Below, one piece after another: positions 8,957-18,234 of a DNA stretch of 36,826 nt. Below the pieces are notes generated by a model, which did no database searches, was not told the origin of the DNA, and saw only the letters and a program-made list of their open reading frames with translations. Made by a program: the position numbers and the translations under genes. Origin of the DNA: Gammaproteobacteria bacterium. Lineage in GTDB: Bacteria; Pseudomonadota; Gammaproteobacteria; Chromatiales; Chromatiaceae. The stretch lies in NCBI GenBank assembly GCA_003972985.1, contig QNZQ01000157.1, forward strand, positions 1 to 36,826. The letters run 5' to 3'. Position 1 is the stretch's first letter. Every line of letters starts with the position of its first letter.

Positions 8957-8985
8957 ATTCTCTAATATTAGCCCTTCCTTGTCAA
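8957..8985 (-). promoter_or_regulatory. sigma70-type promoter of the candidate sRNA
   Basis: Minus strand TTGACA (8985-8980), 17-bp spacer, GAGAAT (8962-8957); predicted start about 8950, the first base of hairpin 1. Confidence 0.65.
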
Positions 8986-9203
8986 CTTTTTTATTGATCA
9001 TATGGGCCAGGCCCTCAGCAAGACGTCATCTTAAACTGCATGTTATTGATAAAGTGGGGCGGGCACCGCCCAAGTTGGACGGCGGCGGCTTGTTCTGCCC
9101 CTGCCGCATAATCCCGGTTCATCCACTATATATAATCTAAGGTGATCGGGTACGAGACTCAGCTGATCGTCGGGCCTGCTGAGCTTTGTAACCAATCACC
9201 TAT

Positions 9204-9908
9204 TTACAAGGCAAACAGGGGTGTGCCGAACAACCAGCCGATACCGTCCACCACCAGCACGAACCCCAGTCCGATGAGCACGGTGACCAGCGCCCGGCTT
9301 CCCCAGCGGGTGACGAAGTCGTTCAGGGAATTGAACAGCCGGGCCGCCCGGTCCCCGAGCGTCAGATGAAGGACCAGGAAGCTGGCCAGCGGCAGGAGAA
9401 ACACCAGGTTGTAGAAGAGGAGGGCGCCGAGCATGCCGCCCGGTGACAGGTCGACCTTTAGGATCTGGGTGATGGCGGCGAAGTAGGGCAGGGCGCCCCA
9501 CATGCCCGACAGGTTGATGAGCGCGGCCAGCAGGAAGGCCTGGGATGGCGTCATGCCTTTCTTCTCCTGCTTGCGGGCTGGATTTTGGCGTCGGCTGCAA
9601 AGCCGGTGGCCGAAGACGATCATGACCAGGCCGATAAGAATCTCCAGTAGCACTTCGCCGAGGTCCGGCTGTTGGTTCCACCATGCGGAGAAATGGGCGG
9701 CCATCCGGTCGAAGAGGGCGTCCAGCCCGAACAGCAGGAGCACGCCGAAGGGAAGATAGGTGGCAAGGATGCCGGCCAGGAAAGACAGCGAACCTGCCAC
9801 CGGTCGCGAACCGCCCAGCAGCAGCACCAGCGGTACCATGGCCAGCGGCACCACCGACAGGCTGTCGACCAGTGCGATGGGGGCGAGGATGGTAAGAAGT
9901 TCAATCAC
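9204..9908 (-). CDS. Multi-spanning membrane protein, GAP-like/LysE-type family
   Basis: IELLTILAPIALVDSLSVVPLAMVPLVLLLGGSRP... with several hydrophobic helices; GTG start at 9908 preferred over upstream ATG. Confidence 0.55.
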   Translation of the reverse strand: MIELLTILAPIALVDSLSVVPLAMVPLVLLLGGSRPVAGSLSFLAGILATYLPFGVLLLFGLDALFDRMAAHFSAWWNQQPDLGEVLLEILIGLVMIVFGHRLCSRRQNPARKQEKKGMTPSQAFLLAALINLSGMWGALPYFAAITQILKVDLSPGGMLGALLFYNLVFLLPLASFLVLHLTLGDRAARLFNSLNDFVTRWGSRALVTVLIGLGFVLVVDGIGWLFGTPLFAL

Positions 9909-10021
9909 GGTGTTTCCGCGGAGCCTGCTGGTAGGCAGTTGGATGGTGGGTGGCCAAGAAGCGGTGGGTACGGAAAACAGTACGACAAACGAAGGTATTT
10001 CGCTATCCGCATAATGACGGT

Positions 10022-10354
10022 TCAAGTTCCGTCCGGCCGGATCAGCAGCCGTTCCACCGTCTCTCCACGCAGAAGGTGACGTGTTAAGATCTCTTCCAGG
10101 TCTTCCCTGTCCACGTAGGTGTACCAGGTCTCTTCAGGGTAGATGACCAGCACCGGCCCTTCCCGGCAGCGGTCGAGGCAGCCGGCATTGTTGATCCGTA
10201 CCTGTCCCTTGCCGTGGATGCCCAGTTCCTTGCAGCGTTGCTTCAGGTAGGTGCGTGCCTTCTCCGCGCCGAAATCGGCGCAGCAGGCTTTGCCGTCCTT
10301 GCGCTGGTTGGTGCAGACGAACAGGTGATAGCGGTACCAGCCCGGAAAGTTCAT
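10022..10354 (-). CDS. (2Fe-2S) thioredoxin-like ferredoxin
   Basis: HLFVCTNQRKDGKACCADFGA...INNAGCLDRCREGPVLVIYPEETWY, typical thioredoxin-like 2Fe-2S Cys pattern. Confidence 0.88.
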   Translation of the reverse strand: MNFPGWYRYHLFVCTNQRKDGKACCADFGAEKARTYLKQRCKELGIHGKGQVRINNAGCLDRCREGPVLVIYPEETWYTYVDREDLEEILTRHLLRGETVERLLIRPDGT

Positions 10355-10380
10355 GAATTACACGCGCCCTCGCTTGTCCC

Positions 10381-10459
10381 TTGTTTCCACAAGGAATTTT
10401 CTTCAGTTGCCCGTAATCGCGGATACGGGGCGCCATCAGAAAATCCCTTGTGAAACCAA
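10381..10459. repeat. Nested imperfect palindrome (22-bp arms) in intergenic region
   Basis: TTGTTTCCACAAGGAATTTTCT (10381-10402) and AGAAAATCCCTTGTGAAACCAA (10438-10459), 19/22 complementary; inner CCCGTA...TACGGG stem. Confidence 0.7.
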
Positions 10460-10562
10460 TATACTGCGCGATCATTACGCGAATTCATGAAATTTCCGGG
10501 CCAGGACATTGGGCAATGGCAGTTCAGGGCAATAAATGCATTATAGGCAGGGGCGGGCAGCG

Positions 10563-11705
10563 ATGACCACCGGGGCCAGCCTCTGCGTGAAATGCGGGCT
10601 CTGCCTGGCTGAATGTCCCACCTACCTGGCCAGTTCCAACGAGGCAAATTCACCCCGGGGGCGCATCGCCCTGATCCGGGCCCTCGAAGCTAAAACCATC
10701 GGGCCATCTGCGCACCTGAACGAACTGCTGGGAAGCTGCCTGCTGTGCCGTCGCTGCGAGCGCATCTGTCCTTCCGGCGTTCCTTTTGGCTCGATCATGG
10801 ACGCGGGCCGCGAGCGCCTGGGACGGTACCGGCCGCTCCGGGAGCGGCTGGCGGCAGCCCTGATAACCCGGCCCAGAGCGATGCACAAGGCCATGGCCGC
10901 TGCGGGCCTCCTGCAGCGCCTGCTGCCGGGGGAGTCCCTGGCGCGGCAGGTGCTCGCGCGACGCGATCGGGACGCCGGGCCACTGCGCCGGCTTTACCCT
11001 GCCCGCGGAAGCAAAAGGGGAAAAGTGGGGCTGTTCACCGGTTGCAGTGGCCGCCTGCTGGATGCCGAAGCACTGCAGGGTGCGGTGAAGCTGCTGACCC
11101 GGGCCGGTTACGATGTGCATGTGCCAGAAGCGCAGGTGTGCTGCGGTGCGCTGGATGCCCATGGCGGCAATCTCCGGCGGGCGCACGCCCTGCGGCAGAA
11201 GAACGAGGCTGTCTTCGGTGCAATCGAAGGGCTGGATGCGCTGGTCAGCGTGGCGAGCGGTTGTGGCGCCCACCTGGCGGGGTACCCGGGAATGGGTGCG
11301 CTGCACAAGGATATCAGCGAGTTTCTTCTCGATGCGTCGGTCCCGCAGCGCTTGCGGTTCAGGCCGCTGGAGGAGCGGGTGCTGGCGCATGTTCCCTGCA
11401 CGCTGGAAAACGTTCTGCGGGCTGGCGATGCGCCGCTCGAGCTGCTTGGGGCCATCCCCGGCCTCGAGATCGAAGAACTGGGTACCCGTGGAGGCTGCTG
11501 CGGGGCAGGGGGGCTCACCTTTCTCTCCCACCCCCGGTTGAGCCGCGCGCTGCGCCGGCCGCTGGTCGGGCAGATCGAGCAGTTGGCTCCCCGGTTTGTT
11601 CTCACCAGCAATGCCGGATGTGGTCTGCATCTGCAACAGGGGGCCGACAGCCCCGAGTACCTGCATCCGGTGACGCTGTTGGCGCGGCAACTGATGACGG
11701 ACTAG
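10563..11705 (+). CDS. Fe-S oxidoreductase, GlcF-like (glycolate oxidase iron-sulfur subunit family)
   Basis: CVKCGLCLAECPTY, CLLCRRCERICPSGVPFG; CCG-domain motifs VCCGALDAHGG and GGCCGAGG. Confidence 0.85.
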   Translation: MTTGASLCVKCGLCLAECPTYLASSNEANSPRGRIALIRALEAKTIGPSAHLNELLGSCLLCRRCERICPSGVPFGSIMDAGRERLGRYRPLRERLAAALITRPRAMHKAMAAAGLLQRLLPGESLARQVLARRDRDAGPLRRLYPARGSKRGKVGLFTGCSGRLLDAEALQGAVKLLTRAGYDVHVPEAQVCCGALDAHGGNLRRAHALRQKNEAVFGAIEGLDALVSVASGCGAHLAGYPGMGALHKDISEFLLDASVPQRLRFRPLEERVLAHVPCTLENVLRAGDAPLELLGAIPGLEIEELGTRGGCCGAGGLTFLSHPRLSRALRRPLVGQIEQLAPRFVLTSNAGCGLHLQQGADSPEYLHPVTLLARQLMTD

Positions 11706-11714
11706 AATGGTTTC

Positions 11715-12368
11715 ATGAAGAACGAGACCCCGAGAAATCTTACCGCCGCGGACCGGCTGGTCATCAACTTCGACCAGGCGTTGCGCACGCTCTTTGGCCG
11801 CCCGCTGGTAACCGAGCGCAGCAATCCAGCGGAAAAATGCGACCACTCCGAGCTGCCCGAAGGCCAGCGGGACCACGTGGCGCGCCTGATGCGCATCAAC
11901 CATACCGGCGAGGTCTGCGCCCAGGCGCTCTACCAGGGGCAGGCGCTCACCGCGCGCAAGCCCGAGGTGCGGCGCAGCATGGAGCGCTCGGCCGCAGAGG
12001 AGAACGACCACCTGGCCTGGTGCGAAGAGCGGGTGGAAGAGCTCGGCGGACGGCTCAGCCTGCTCAATCCCTTCTGGTATGCCGGTTCCTTTGCGCTGGG
12101 TGCGGCAGCGGGGCTGGCCGGCGACAAGTGGAGCCTAGGGTTCGTGGCCGAGACCGAGAAACAGGTGGAAGGGCACCTGGACGAGCACCTGGCCCAGGTG
12201 CCGGAATCGGACTGCCGCACCCGCGCCATCCTGGAGCAGATGAAAGAGGACGAGATCCGCCACGGCAAGAAGGCGAAGGCGCACGGTGGCGTGGAGCTTC
12301 CGGGGCCGGTGAAGCTGGCCATGAAGCTCACTTCAAAGCTCATGACCACCTCGGTCTACCGCCTGTAG
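11715..12368 (+). CDS. coq7: 2-polyprenyl-3-methyl-6-methoxy-1,4-benzoquinone monooxygenase (Coq7)
   Basis: RINHTGEVCAQALYQGQAL, EENDHLAWCEERVEELGGR diiron motifs. Confidence 0.94.
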   Translation: MKNETPRNLTAADRLVINFDQALRTLFGRPLVTERSNPAEKCDHSELPEGQRDHVARLMRINHTGEVCAQALYQGQALTARKPEVRRSMERSAAEENDHLAWCEERVEELGGRLSLLNPFWYAGSFALGAAAGLAGDKWSLGFVAETEKQVEGHLDEHLAQVPESDCRTRAILEQMKEDEIRHGKKAKAHGGVELPGPVKLAMKLTSKLMTTSVYRL

Positions 12369-12390
12369 GAGGCGCGTCCCCGCGCCGAAG
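12365..12390. repeat. REP-like element (single hairpin)
   Basis: GTAGGAGGCGCGTCCCCGCGCCGAAG: GTAG head plus GGCGCG/CGCGCC hairpin. Confidence 0.75.
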
Positions 12391-12414
12391 GCGCAGTTTT
12401 AGCAGGTTTGAGGT

Positions 12415-12466
12415 GTAGGAGGCGCGTCTTCGCGCCGAATGTTCGCGGCGGGGGCGCCGCTCCTAC
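12415..12466. repeat. REP pair (BIME-like), GTAGGAG...CTCCTAC
   Basis: GTAGGAGGCGCGTCTTCGCGCCGAATGTTCGCGGCGGGGGCGCCGCTCCTAC: two inverted REP hairpins with GTAG ends. Confidence 0.8.
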
Positions 12467-12492
12467 CGTGGTGTTGCACAAGGAGGTGCAAT

Positions 12493-12946
12493 GTGAACCA
12501 AAAAAGAAGATGCCATGCCGGTGATATGCGCAGGGGAAGGGTTTCCATCCCCGGACAGGTTTATCTGATCACCACGGTAACATAGCAGCGCAGGCCGCTC
12601 TTCAAACGCTTCGAGCATGCCCGTGTGCTCGTCGATGTTCTGCGGCAATGTGAACGGGATCATCTGGCTTTTACCCTGGCATTCGTGATCATGCCGAATC
12701 ATCTGCATTGGCTGATGCGCCTGGAAGAGTCTCGCCCTCTCTCTTCGGTGGTGAGGTCAGTCAAGTCCATTTCGGCCCGCCGGCTTGGAGGGGGGGCGAT
12801 GCTGGCAACCGGGATTTCACGACCATGCGGTGAGAAAAGAGGAAGACCTGTTGTCATTGGCCCGCTATGTGGTGGCCAACCCATTGCGGGCAGGGTTGGT
12901 ATCCCGGCCGGGGGATTATCCTCACTGGGACGCAGTCTGGCTGTAG
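12493..12946 (+). pseudogene. REP-associated tyrosine transposase (RAYT, Y1_Tnp), decayed
   Basis: SD AGGAGG at 12481; GTG start; VNQKRRCHAGDMRRGRVSIPGQVYLITTVT*QRRPLFKRFEHARVLVDVLRQCERDHLAFTLAFVIMPNHLHWLMRLE. In-frame TAG at 12583-12585 and a frameshift near the G-run (about 12787-12795), then WQPGFHDHAVRKEEDLLSLARYVVANPLRAGLVSRPGDYPHWDAVWL*. HLHW motif present. Confidence 0.88.
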
Positions 12947-12993
12947 GAGGCGCGTCCCCGCGCCAAAGGTTCGTGGCGGGGCGCCGCTGCTAC
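12943..12993. repeat. REP pair downstream of RAYT
   Basis: GTAGGAGGCGCGTCCCCGCGCCAAAGGTTCGTGGCGGGGCGCCGCTGCTAC. Confidence 0.8.
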
Positions 12994-14054
12994 GCGTGGT
13001 AGGGTTTGCTCAGCTCGTGCACGGCCTCGATCATGGCGGCTGCGTGTTCGGGGTCGATGGTGGGGTGGATGCCGTGCCCCAGGTTGAAGACGTGACCGCT
13101 CCCCTTGCCGTAGCTCTCCAGGATCTTGGCCACCGAGCGGCGGATTGCCTTGGGTGAGGCGTAGAGGGTGCAGGGGTCCATGTTGCCCTGGAGCGCCACC
13201 TTGTGGCCCACCCGCTGGCGGGCGTCGCCGATGTCGGTGGTCCAGTCCAGCCCCAGGGCGTCACAGCCGGTATCGGCCATTGTCTCCAGCCACTGTCCGC
13301 CGCCCTTGGTGAAGAGAATTACCGGTACCTTGCGCCCTTCGGCCTCGCGGGTGAGGCCTTCCACGATGCGCTGCATGTAGGCCAGGGAGAACTCACGGTA
13401 GTCGTCCGGCGTGAGGGTGCCGCCCCAGGTGTCGAAGATCATCACCGCCTGGGCGCCGGCGGCGATCTGGGCGTTGAGGTAGAGGGTCACCGCCTGGGCC
13501 AGCTTGTCCAGCAGGGCATGCATCTGTTCCGGACGGTCGAACATCATTCCCTTGGCGAGCGCGAAGTTCTTGGTGCTGCCGCCCTCCACCATGTAGGTGG
13601 CCAGGGTCCAGGGGCTGCCGGAGAAGCCGATGAGGGGAACGCGGCCGTTCAGCGCCGCGCGGATGGTGCGCACCGCGTCCATCACGTAGCGCAGCTCCTC
13701 CTCGGGATCGGGAACGGGGAGGGCCTCGATGGCAGCCATGTCCCGCACGGGACGCTCGAAGCGCGGGCCTTCCCCTTCCTCGAAGTAGAGGCCCAGGCCC
13801 ATGGCATCGGGCACCGTGAGGATATCGGAGAAAAGGATGGCGGCATCCAGAGGAAAGCGCTCCAGGGGCTGCAGGGTCACCTCGCAGGCCAGTTCCGGGT
13901 TCTTGCAGAGGGAGAGGAAATCGCCCGCCTTTTCCCGGGTGGCGCGGTATTCCGGCAGGTAGCGGCCCGCCTGGCGCATCATCCATACCGGTGTGACATC
14001 CACGGGTTCGCGCAGCAGGGCACGCAGGAATCGGTCGTTTTGCAAGGAGCTCAT
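12990..14054 (-). CDS. hemE: Uroporphyrinogen decarboxylase
   Basis: [57 protein letters not shown]. Confidence 0.97.
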   Translation of the reverse strand: MSSLQNDRFLRALLREPVDVTPVWMMRQAGRYLPEYRATREKAGDFLSLCKNPELACEVTLQPLERFPLDAAILFSDILTVPDAMGLGLYFEEGEGPRFERPVRDMAAIEALPVPDPEEELRYVMDAVRTIRAALNGRVPLIGFSGSPWTLATYMVEGGSTKNFALAKGMMFDRPEQMHALLDKLAQAVTLYLNAQIAAGAQAVMIFDTWGGTLTPDDYREFSLAYMQRIVEGLTREAEGRKVPVILFTKGGGQWLETMADTGCDALGLDWTTDIGDARQRVGHKVALQGNMDPCTLYASPKAIRRSVAKILESYGKGSGHVFNLGHGIHPTIDPEHAAAMIEAVHELSKPYHA

Positions 14055-14112
14055 GAGCGGTCCGATGGGGTTGAAAGCTGGCGGGATTCTACCGTTTTTT
14101 CCGCCGGCTGGC

Positions 14113-14739
14113 TCAGCGGATGTAGGGATTGGCCTTTCCCTGGATGCGTTCCACGGCCTGGTTGTGGCGGCGCTCCTCCGCGTCCGGGGGGTACTGGCGG
14201 TTCCATTGCTCCATCAGCCGGCGCTGCCGCTGGTACAGGTCGAGGTCGTATTCGTCGGCCATGTAGAGCATGGCGCGGGCGATGCGGCCCCTTGCCTCGG
14301 GGCGGGGTTCCACCCGGCGGGTGCGGAAATCCACCTCGAAATCACAGCCCTTGCGGTAATGCTTCTCGCCCTTGATCTCGGCAAAGGGCATGGAACCGCG
14401 AGCCTGGTTGATGTCCTTCAGTGCCGGGTAGAGGTTGTGCATGTCCGATTCGATCAGGTTGAAACGGCTGCTGTTGTGCCGGCACTGCTCCCGCTTGCCG
14501 CATCCGAGTTTGCGCGTCACCCAGCTCATGGGATAGACGTGCTCCACGTTGACCCGGCGATCGAAAGGGTGGAACTCGCGGCCGCAGTAGAGGGTCTTGC
14601 CCCCATCGGGGTAGATCTCCTGCCAGAAGGTGCGCAGGCTGTCGAGGTAGTTGCGTCCGGGCGGGCCGGACTTCACGGAGAGCCAGGCCGCCAGCAGGGC
14701 AGGCGCAAGCAGCAGGATGAGTCCCTTTTTCAGTTTCAC
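14113..14739 (-). CDS. Endonuclease I / extracellular deoxyribonuclease family
   Basis: [23 protein letters not shown]..., [28 protein letters not shown]-terminal signal-like helix. Confidence 0.88.
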   Translation of the reverse strand: MKLKKGLILLLAPALLAAWLSVKSGPPGRNYLDSLRTFWQEIYPDGGKTLYCGREFHPFDRRVNVEHVYPMSWVTRKLGCGKREQCRHNSSRFNLIESDMHNLYPALKDINQARGSMPFAEIKGEKHYRKGCDFEVDFRTRRVEPRPEARGRIARAMLYMADEYDLDLYQRQRRLMEQWNRQYPPDAEERRHNQAVERIQGKANPYIR

Positions 14740-14773
14740 GCGGATCCCGGGTCGTTACAGTTGCAATCAAAGT

Positions 14774-14786
14774 GCGATAATATCGC
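14774..14786. promoter_or_regulatory. Perfect palindrome GCGATAATATCGC (candidate operator)
   Basis: 13-bp palindrome between divergent endonuclease and vWA operon, overlapping a TATAAT-like GATAAT. Confidence 0.4.
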
Positions 14787-14828
14787 TCCTCCCCGCGATT
14801 TTCAGCGGGGCTCGAACATTTTCCGGTC

Positions 14829-15494
14829 ATGGATCACTACGAACATTCTCACTCGGAAGGTAATTCCCGCCTCTGGTTCTCCATCGCCATCGTCGTTGTC
14901 CTGACCGCCGTGGCGATCCTGTTGGTGCCGGATGAAGAGTCGGAGAAGGTGGAGGCGATCCCCCGGCCGGCACAGGTCTCACCCTCGCTGGCCCAACCTG
15001 TAGCCGGGAAAAAGCCGGAGGCTGAAACCGGGAATGTACCGGCGGTAGCGGATGAGCAGGCCCCCGCGGAAGGGGCTGAGACGCCACCGAAAGAGCCCAA
15101 GGGGCCCGAGGGTTCGGCGGCGCGTGCCTTCCTGGCGAGCGCGGAAAATGCCGGAATCGGCCCCGGGGAACTGGTCGCCAAGGCGCGCGAGTTTCAGCAG
15201 CAGGGTCTTGCCGGGGATGCCTGGCTGCTCTATTTCAAGGCGGCCCGGGAGGGTGACGCCAGTGCGGCCATGGCCCTGGCAGAGCAGGCCGATCCCGATT
15301 TCTTCGACCCCGGAAGCAGCGCGCTGAGCGCGCCGGACCCGGTGCAGGCGCACAAGTGGTATCGGGTTGCGGAAAAGGCCGGCAGTGACGAGGCCACGCA
15401 GCGGCTCGAGAAACTCTTTCAGTACCTGCAGCGGGCTGCGGAGAAGGGCGACGAGCGGGCAGGACTGCTGTTGCAGGAATGGAAGGCAAAGTGA
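14829..15494 (+). CDS. Membrane-anchored Sel1/TPR-like repeat protein
   Basis: N-terminal TM helix (WFSIAIVVVLTAVAILLV), Pro/Glu-rich linker, AHKWYRVAEKAGSDEATQRLEKL...AAEKGDERAGLLL Sel1-like repeats. Confidence 0.65.
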   Translation: MDHYEHSHSEGNSRLWFSIAIVVVLTAVAILLVPDEESEKVEAIPRPAQVSPSLAQPVAGKKPEAETGNVPAVADEQAPAEGAETPPKEPKGPEGSAARAFLASAENAGIGPGELVAKAREFQQQGLAGDAWLLYFKAAREGDASAAMALAEQADPDFFDPGSSALSAPDPVQAHKWYRVAEKAGSDEATQRLEKLFQYLQRAAEKGDERAGLLLQEWKAK

Positions 15495-17494
15495 TGATCT
15501 ACAGAAAGCTGTTCGTACTGGCGTCCTTGCTCACACTGCTTGCCGGCGCCATGGCCGCTCCCGACAAGCCGCTGCTCATGGAGGGCAAGCGTTCGCTCTA
15601 CCAGCGGGTGCTGGCGGTGCTCGGTGCCAGCCTGGTGGATCAGCCCGGCGATAGCCAGGCGGCGGTGGCCGTGACGCCCTTCAGCGTCTATTACGTCTAC
15701 GAGCGCAGGCAGCACGATGGACGTGAATGGCTGCTGGTGGGTGGTGATCGCCATGGCGGCGTCAGCGGCTGGCTCCCCACGGAGGATGCCCTGGCCTGGA
15801 ACCAGGGGCTCACGGTGGTCTTCCGTGATCCTGCCGGCCATGACCGGGTGCTGCTGTTCCGTGACGAGGCGTCGCTCAAGTCGTTGATGCAGGAGCAGGA
15901 TCCGGCTGTCTACGAGCGGCTCTATGCAGAGGCGGTCGAGGGTGAACTGCCCGAGGACTCCCCGGTGGTCGCCATCCAGCCTCCCGGACACATCGACATC
16001 CGCAAGGATTTCTACCTGGTGCCCATTCTCGATTACGAGGAAGCCTGGCTGGGCAGCGAGAAGGCACGCCTGCTGGAGATCGCCAGCGTGCCCCTGGCAG
16101 CGGACAAACCACCGGTGCTGACACCGAAAAAGCAAGAAGAGGAGAAAATGCCTGCGCCGCAGCAGGAGTACAGCGCCGGCATCGTCTTCGTCATCGATGC
16201 AAGTCTCTCCATGGACGAGTACATCAGCCGCACCCGCGAGGCGGTGATGAAGATCTACGACCAGCTGGGTGACCGTGGCCAGCTCGGCAAGGTGAGCTTC
16301 GGCCTGGTGGCCTACCGCGACAACACAGGCGCCGTGCCCGGGCTGGATTACGTTGCGCGGACCTATGTCTCGCTGGAGGAAGGGCAGAACCCCGGAGTCT
16401 TCTTGCAGAAGGTCGAATCCCTGAAGGCAGCCCAGGTCAGCAGCAAGGATTTTCGCGAGGACGCCTACGCCGGCCTGCGCGAGGCCATCGAGAACATGGA
16501 CTGGGGAGAGCACGAGGCTCGTTACGTGGTGCTCATCACCGACGCCGGGGCCCGCGAGGGTGACGATCCGCTCTCCAGCACTCACCTGAGTACCGATTCG
16601 GTGCGCCAGCTGGCGCTGGACAACGGTGTCGCCATCTTCGTCCTGCACCTGCTCACCCCTTCGGAGATGGCCGATCACGAAGCGGCTGCCGCGCAGTACC
16701 GCAGGCTGTCGGATTTTCCCGGCATCGGCAGCCTCTACTACGGCGTTCCTACGGGTGACCTGAAGGAGTTCGGCCTGGTGGTGGACAGCCTCTCCCAGCA
16801 GATCACCGACCAGGTGGCGCAGGGTGCCGACACGCAGGAGACGCCAGCGCAGACGGCGACCGGGGAACCGGCAGAGGCGCCACAGCCGCAGGTGCCAGGG
16901 CAACTGGCCGAGCTGCAGGGCAAGGTGGCGAAGCTTGGTTATGCACTGCGCATGCAGTACCTGCAGCGGCGCGAAGGGAAGGTGCCGCGGGTGTTCAACG
17001 CCTGGATGGTGGACCGCGACCTGCGCGATCCCCGGCGCAGAACGGTGGACGTGCGGGTACTGCTCACGCGGGACCAGCTCTCCGACCTGCAGGGGATCCT
17101 CAAGCAGGTGTTGGAGCGGGCCGAGGAGGGGCTGCTCTCGCCGCAGAATTTCCTCGACGAACTCAAGAGCCTCGCGGCTACGGTATCGCGCAATCCCGAG
17201 GCGCTGGGCACCACCACCGCCACCACGGCAGGAGAGGGGAGCAGCCTGGCGGACATGGGGCTCATCGGCGACTACATCGAGGGACTTCCCTACCGGGGCG
17301 AGGTGATGGAACTCTCCCTCGAGGACTGGCAGAACTGGCCGGCGCGCAGGCAGATCGAGTTCCTGCGTGGGCTGGAAGAGAAGATCACCTATTACCAGGC
17401 ACTGCACGACAACACCGATCTCTGGATAAGCCTCGACGGCGGCCCCGTGGATGGCGACTCGGTGTTTCCGCTGGCGCTGGACATGCTTCCCTGA
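15494..17494 (+). CDS. Secreted vWA-domain protein (PpkA C-terminal/SH3-like + vWA)
   Basis: Signal peptide MIYRKLFVLASLLTLLAGAMAA; MIDAS-type IVFVIDASLSMDEYISRTREAV and VVLITDAGAREGDD. Start at 15494 gives a TGATG overlap with the previous gene. Confidence 0.8.
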   Translation: MIYRKLFVLASLLTLLAGAMAAPDKPLLMEGKRSLYQRVLAVLGASLVDQPGDSQAAVAVTPFSVYYVYERRQHDGREWLLVGGDRHGGVSGWLPTEDALAWNQGLTVVFRDPAGHDRVLLFRDEASLKSLMQEQDPAVYERLYAEAVEGELPEDSPVVAIQPPGHIDIRKDFYLVPILDYEEAWLGSEKARLLEIASVPLAADKPPVLTPKKQEEEKMPAPQQEYSAGIVFVIDASLSMDEYISRTREAVMKIYDQLGDRGQLGKVSFGLVAYRDNTGAVPGLDYVARTYVSLEEGQNPGVFLQKVESLKAAQVSSKDFREDAYAGLREAIENMDWGEHEARYVVLITDAGAREGDDPLSSTHLSTDSVRQLALDNGVAIFVLHLLTPSEMADHEAAAAQYRRLSDFPGIGSLYYGVPTGDLKEFGLVVDSLSQQITDQVAQGADTQETPAQTATGEPAEAPQPQVPGQLAELQGKVAKLGYALRMQYLQRREGKVPRVFNAWMVDRDLRDPRRRTVDVRVLLTRDQLSDLQGILKQVLERAEEGLLSPQNFLDELKSLAATVSRNPEALGTTTATTAGEGSSLADMGLIGDYIEGLPYRGEVMELSLEDWQNWPARRQIEFLRGLEEKITYYQALHDNTDLWISLDGGPVDGDSVFPLALDMLP

Positions 17495-18234
17495 TGGCAG
17501 AGCAGGAAGAGAGGAAGCCGATCTACGAACTCAGGGACGTGGTGAAGAAACGCGCCAGCGACAGCTACAGCTTCAGCCTGCGCGTGCCCTCGCTGCGTAT
17601 TTTCCCGGGTGAGAAGATTGCGCTCATCGGCGAGAGCGGCTGCGGCAAGTCCACCCTGCTGGATATGCTCGCCTTCGTGCTCCAGCCCACTTCCTGCGAA
17701 GAGTTCGTGTTCGCCGCCGGTGACGAGCCCGAGGACATCAGCGCGGCCTGGCGGCGCAGTCGGCGCAATCGCCTTGCCCGACTGCGCCGGCACCACCTGG
17801 GCTACGTGATGCAGACCGGTGGCCTGCTGCCCTATCTCACCGTGCGCGAGAACATGAACCTGTCGCGGCGTATTCTCGGCATGAAGAAGGACGACACCGT
17901 GGACGAGCTGGCCGAAGAGCTGGGGCTGTCCCGTCACCTGGGTAAGCTCCCCTCGGAACTCTCCACCGGCGAGCGGCAGCGGGTGGCCATCGGCCGTGCC
18001 CTCGCGCACCGCCCCTCCATCGTCATCGCCGACGAACCCACCGCCTCCGTGGACCCCTTTGCTGCAGAGAAGATCATGGCGCTCTTCATCGAGATGGTGG
18101 AGCAGCGCAACATCACCGTCATCGTGGCCAGCCACGCCTGGCGGCACATCAAGCAGCTGGGGCTGCGCCGGCTGGCGCACCACACCCGCCGTTCCAAGGA
18201 CGGTCACGCCGCTGAAACCGTGGTGAGCGGCTGA
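17494..18234 (+). CDS. ABC transporter ATP-binding protein (MacB/LolD/TagT-like)
   Basis: Walker A IGESGCGKSTLLD, signature LSTGERQRVAIGRALAHRP, Walker B IVIADEPTASVD. Confidence 0.92.
   Translation: MAEQEERKPIYELRDVVKKRASDSYSFSLRVPSLRIFPGEKIALIGESGCGKSTLLDMLAFVLQPTSCEEFVFAAGDEPEDISAAWRRSRRNRLARLRRHHLGYVMQTGGLLPYLTVRENMNLSRRILGMKKDDTVDELAEELGLSRHLGKLPSELSTGERQRVAIGRALAHRPSIVIADEPTASVDPFAAEKIMALFIEMVEQRNITVIVASHAWRHIKQLGLRRLAHHTRRSKDGHAAETVVSG

Noticed and set aside
10745-12418. 557-aa plus-strand ORF spanning the Fe-S protein and coq7
   Set aside because: Alternative frame over two well-supported genes; Ala/Gly/Arg-rich shadow translation.
12583-12585. TAG in RAYT as a recoded amber (e.g. 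pyrrolysine)
   Set aside because: A second frameshift lesion in the same gene makes simple pseudogenisation far more likely.
15419-17407. 662-aa minus-strand ORF opposite the vWA gene
   Set aside because: The plus strand has a signal peptide, MIDAS motif and coupled starts; the minus ORF has no recognisable motif.
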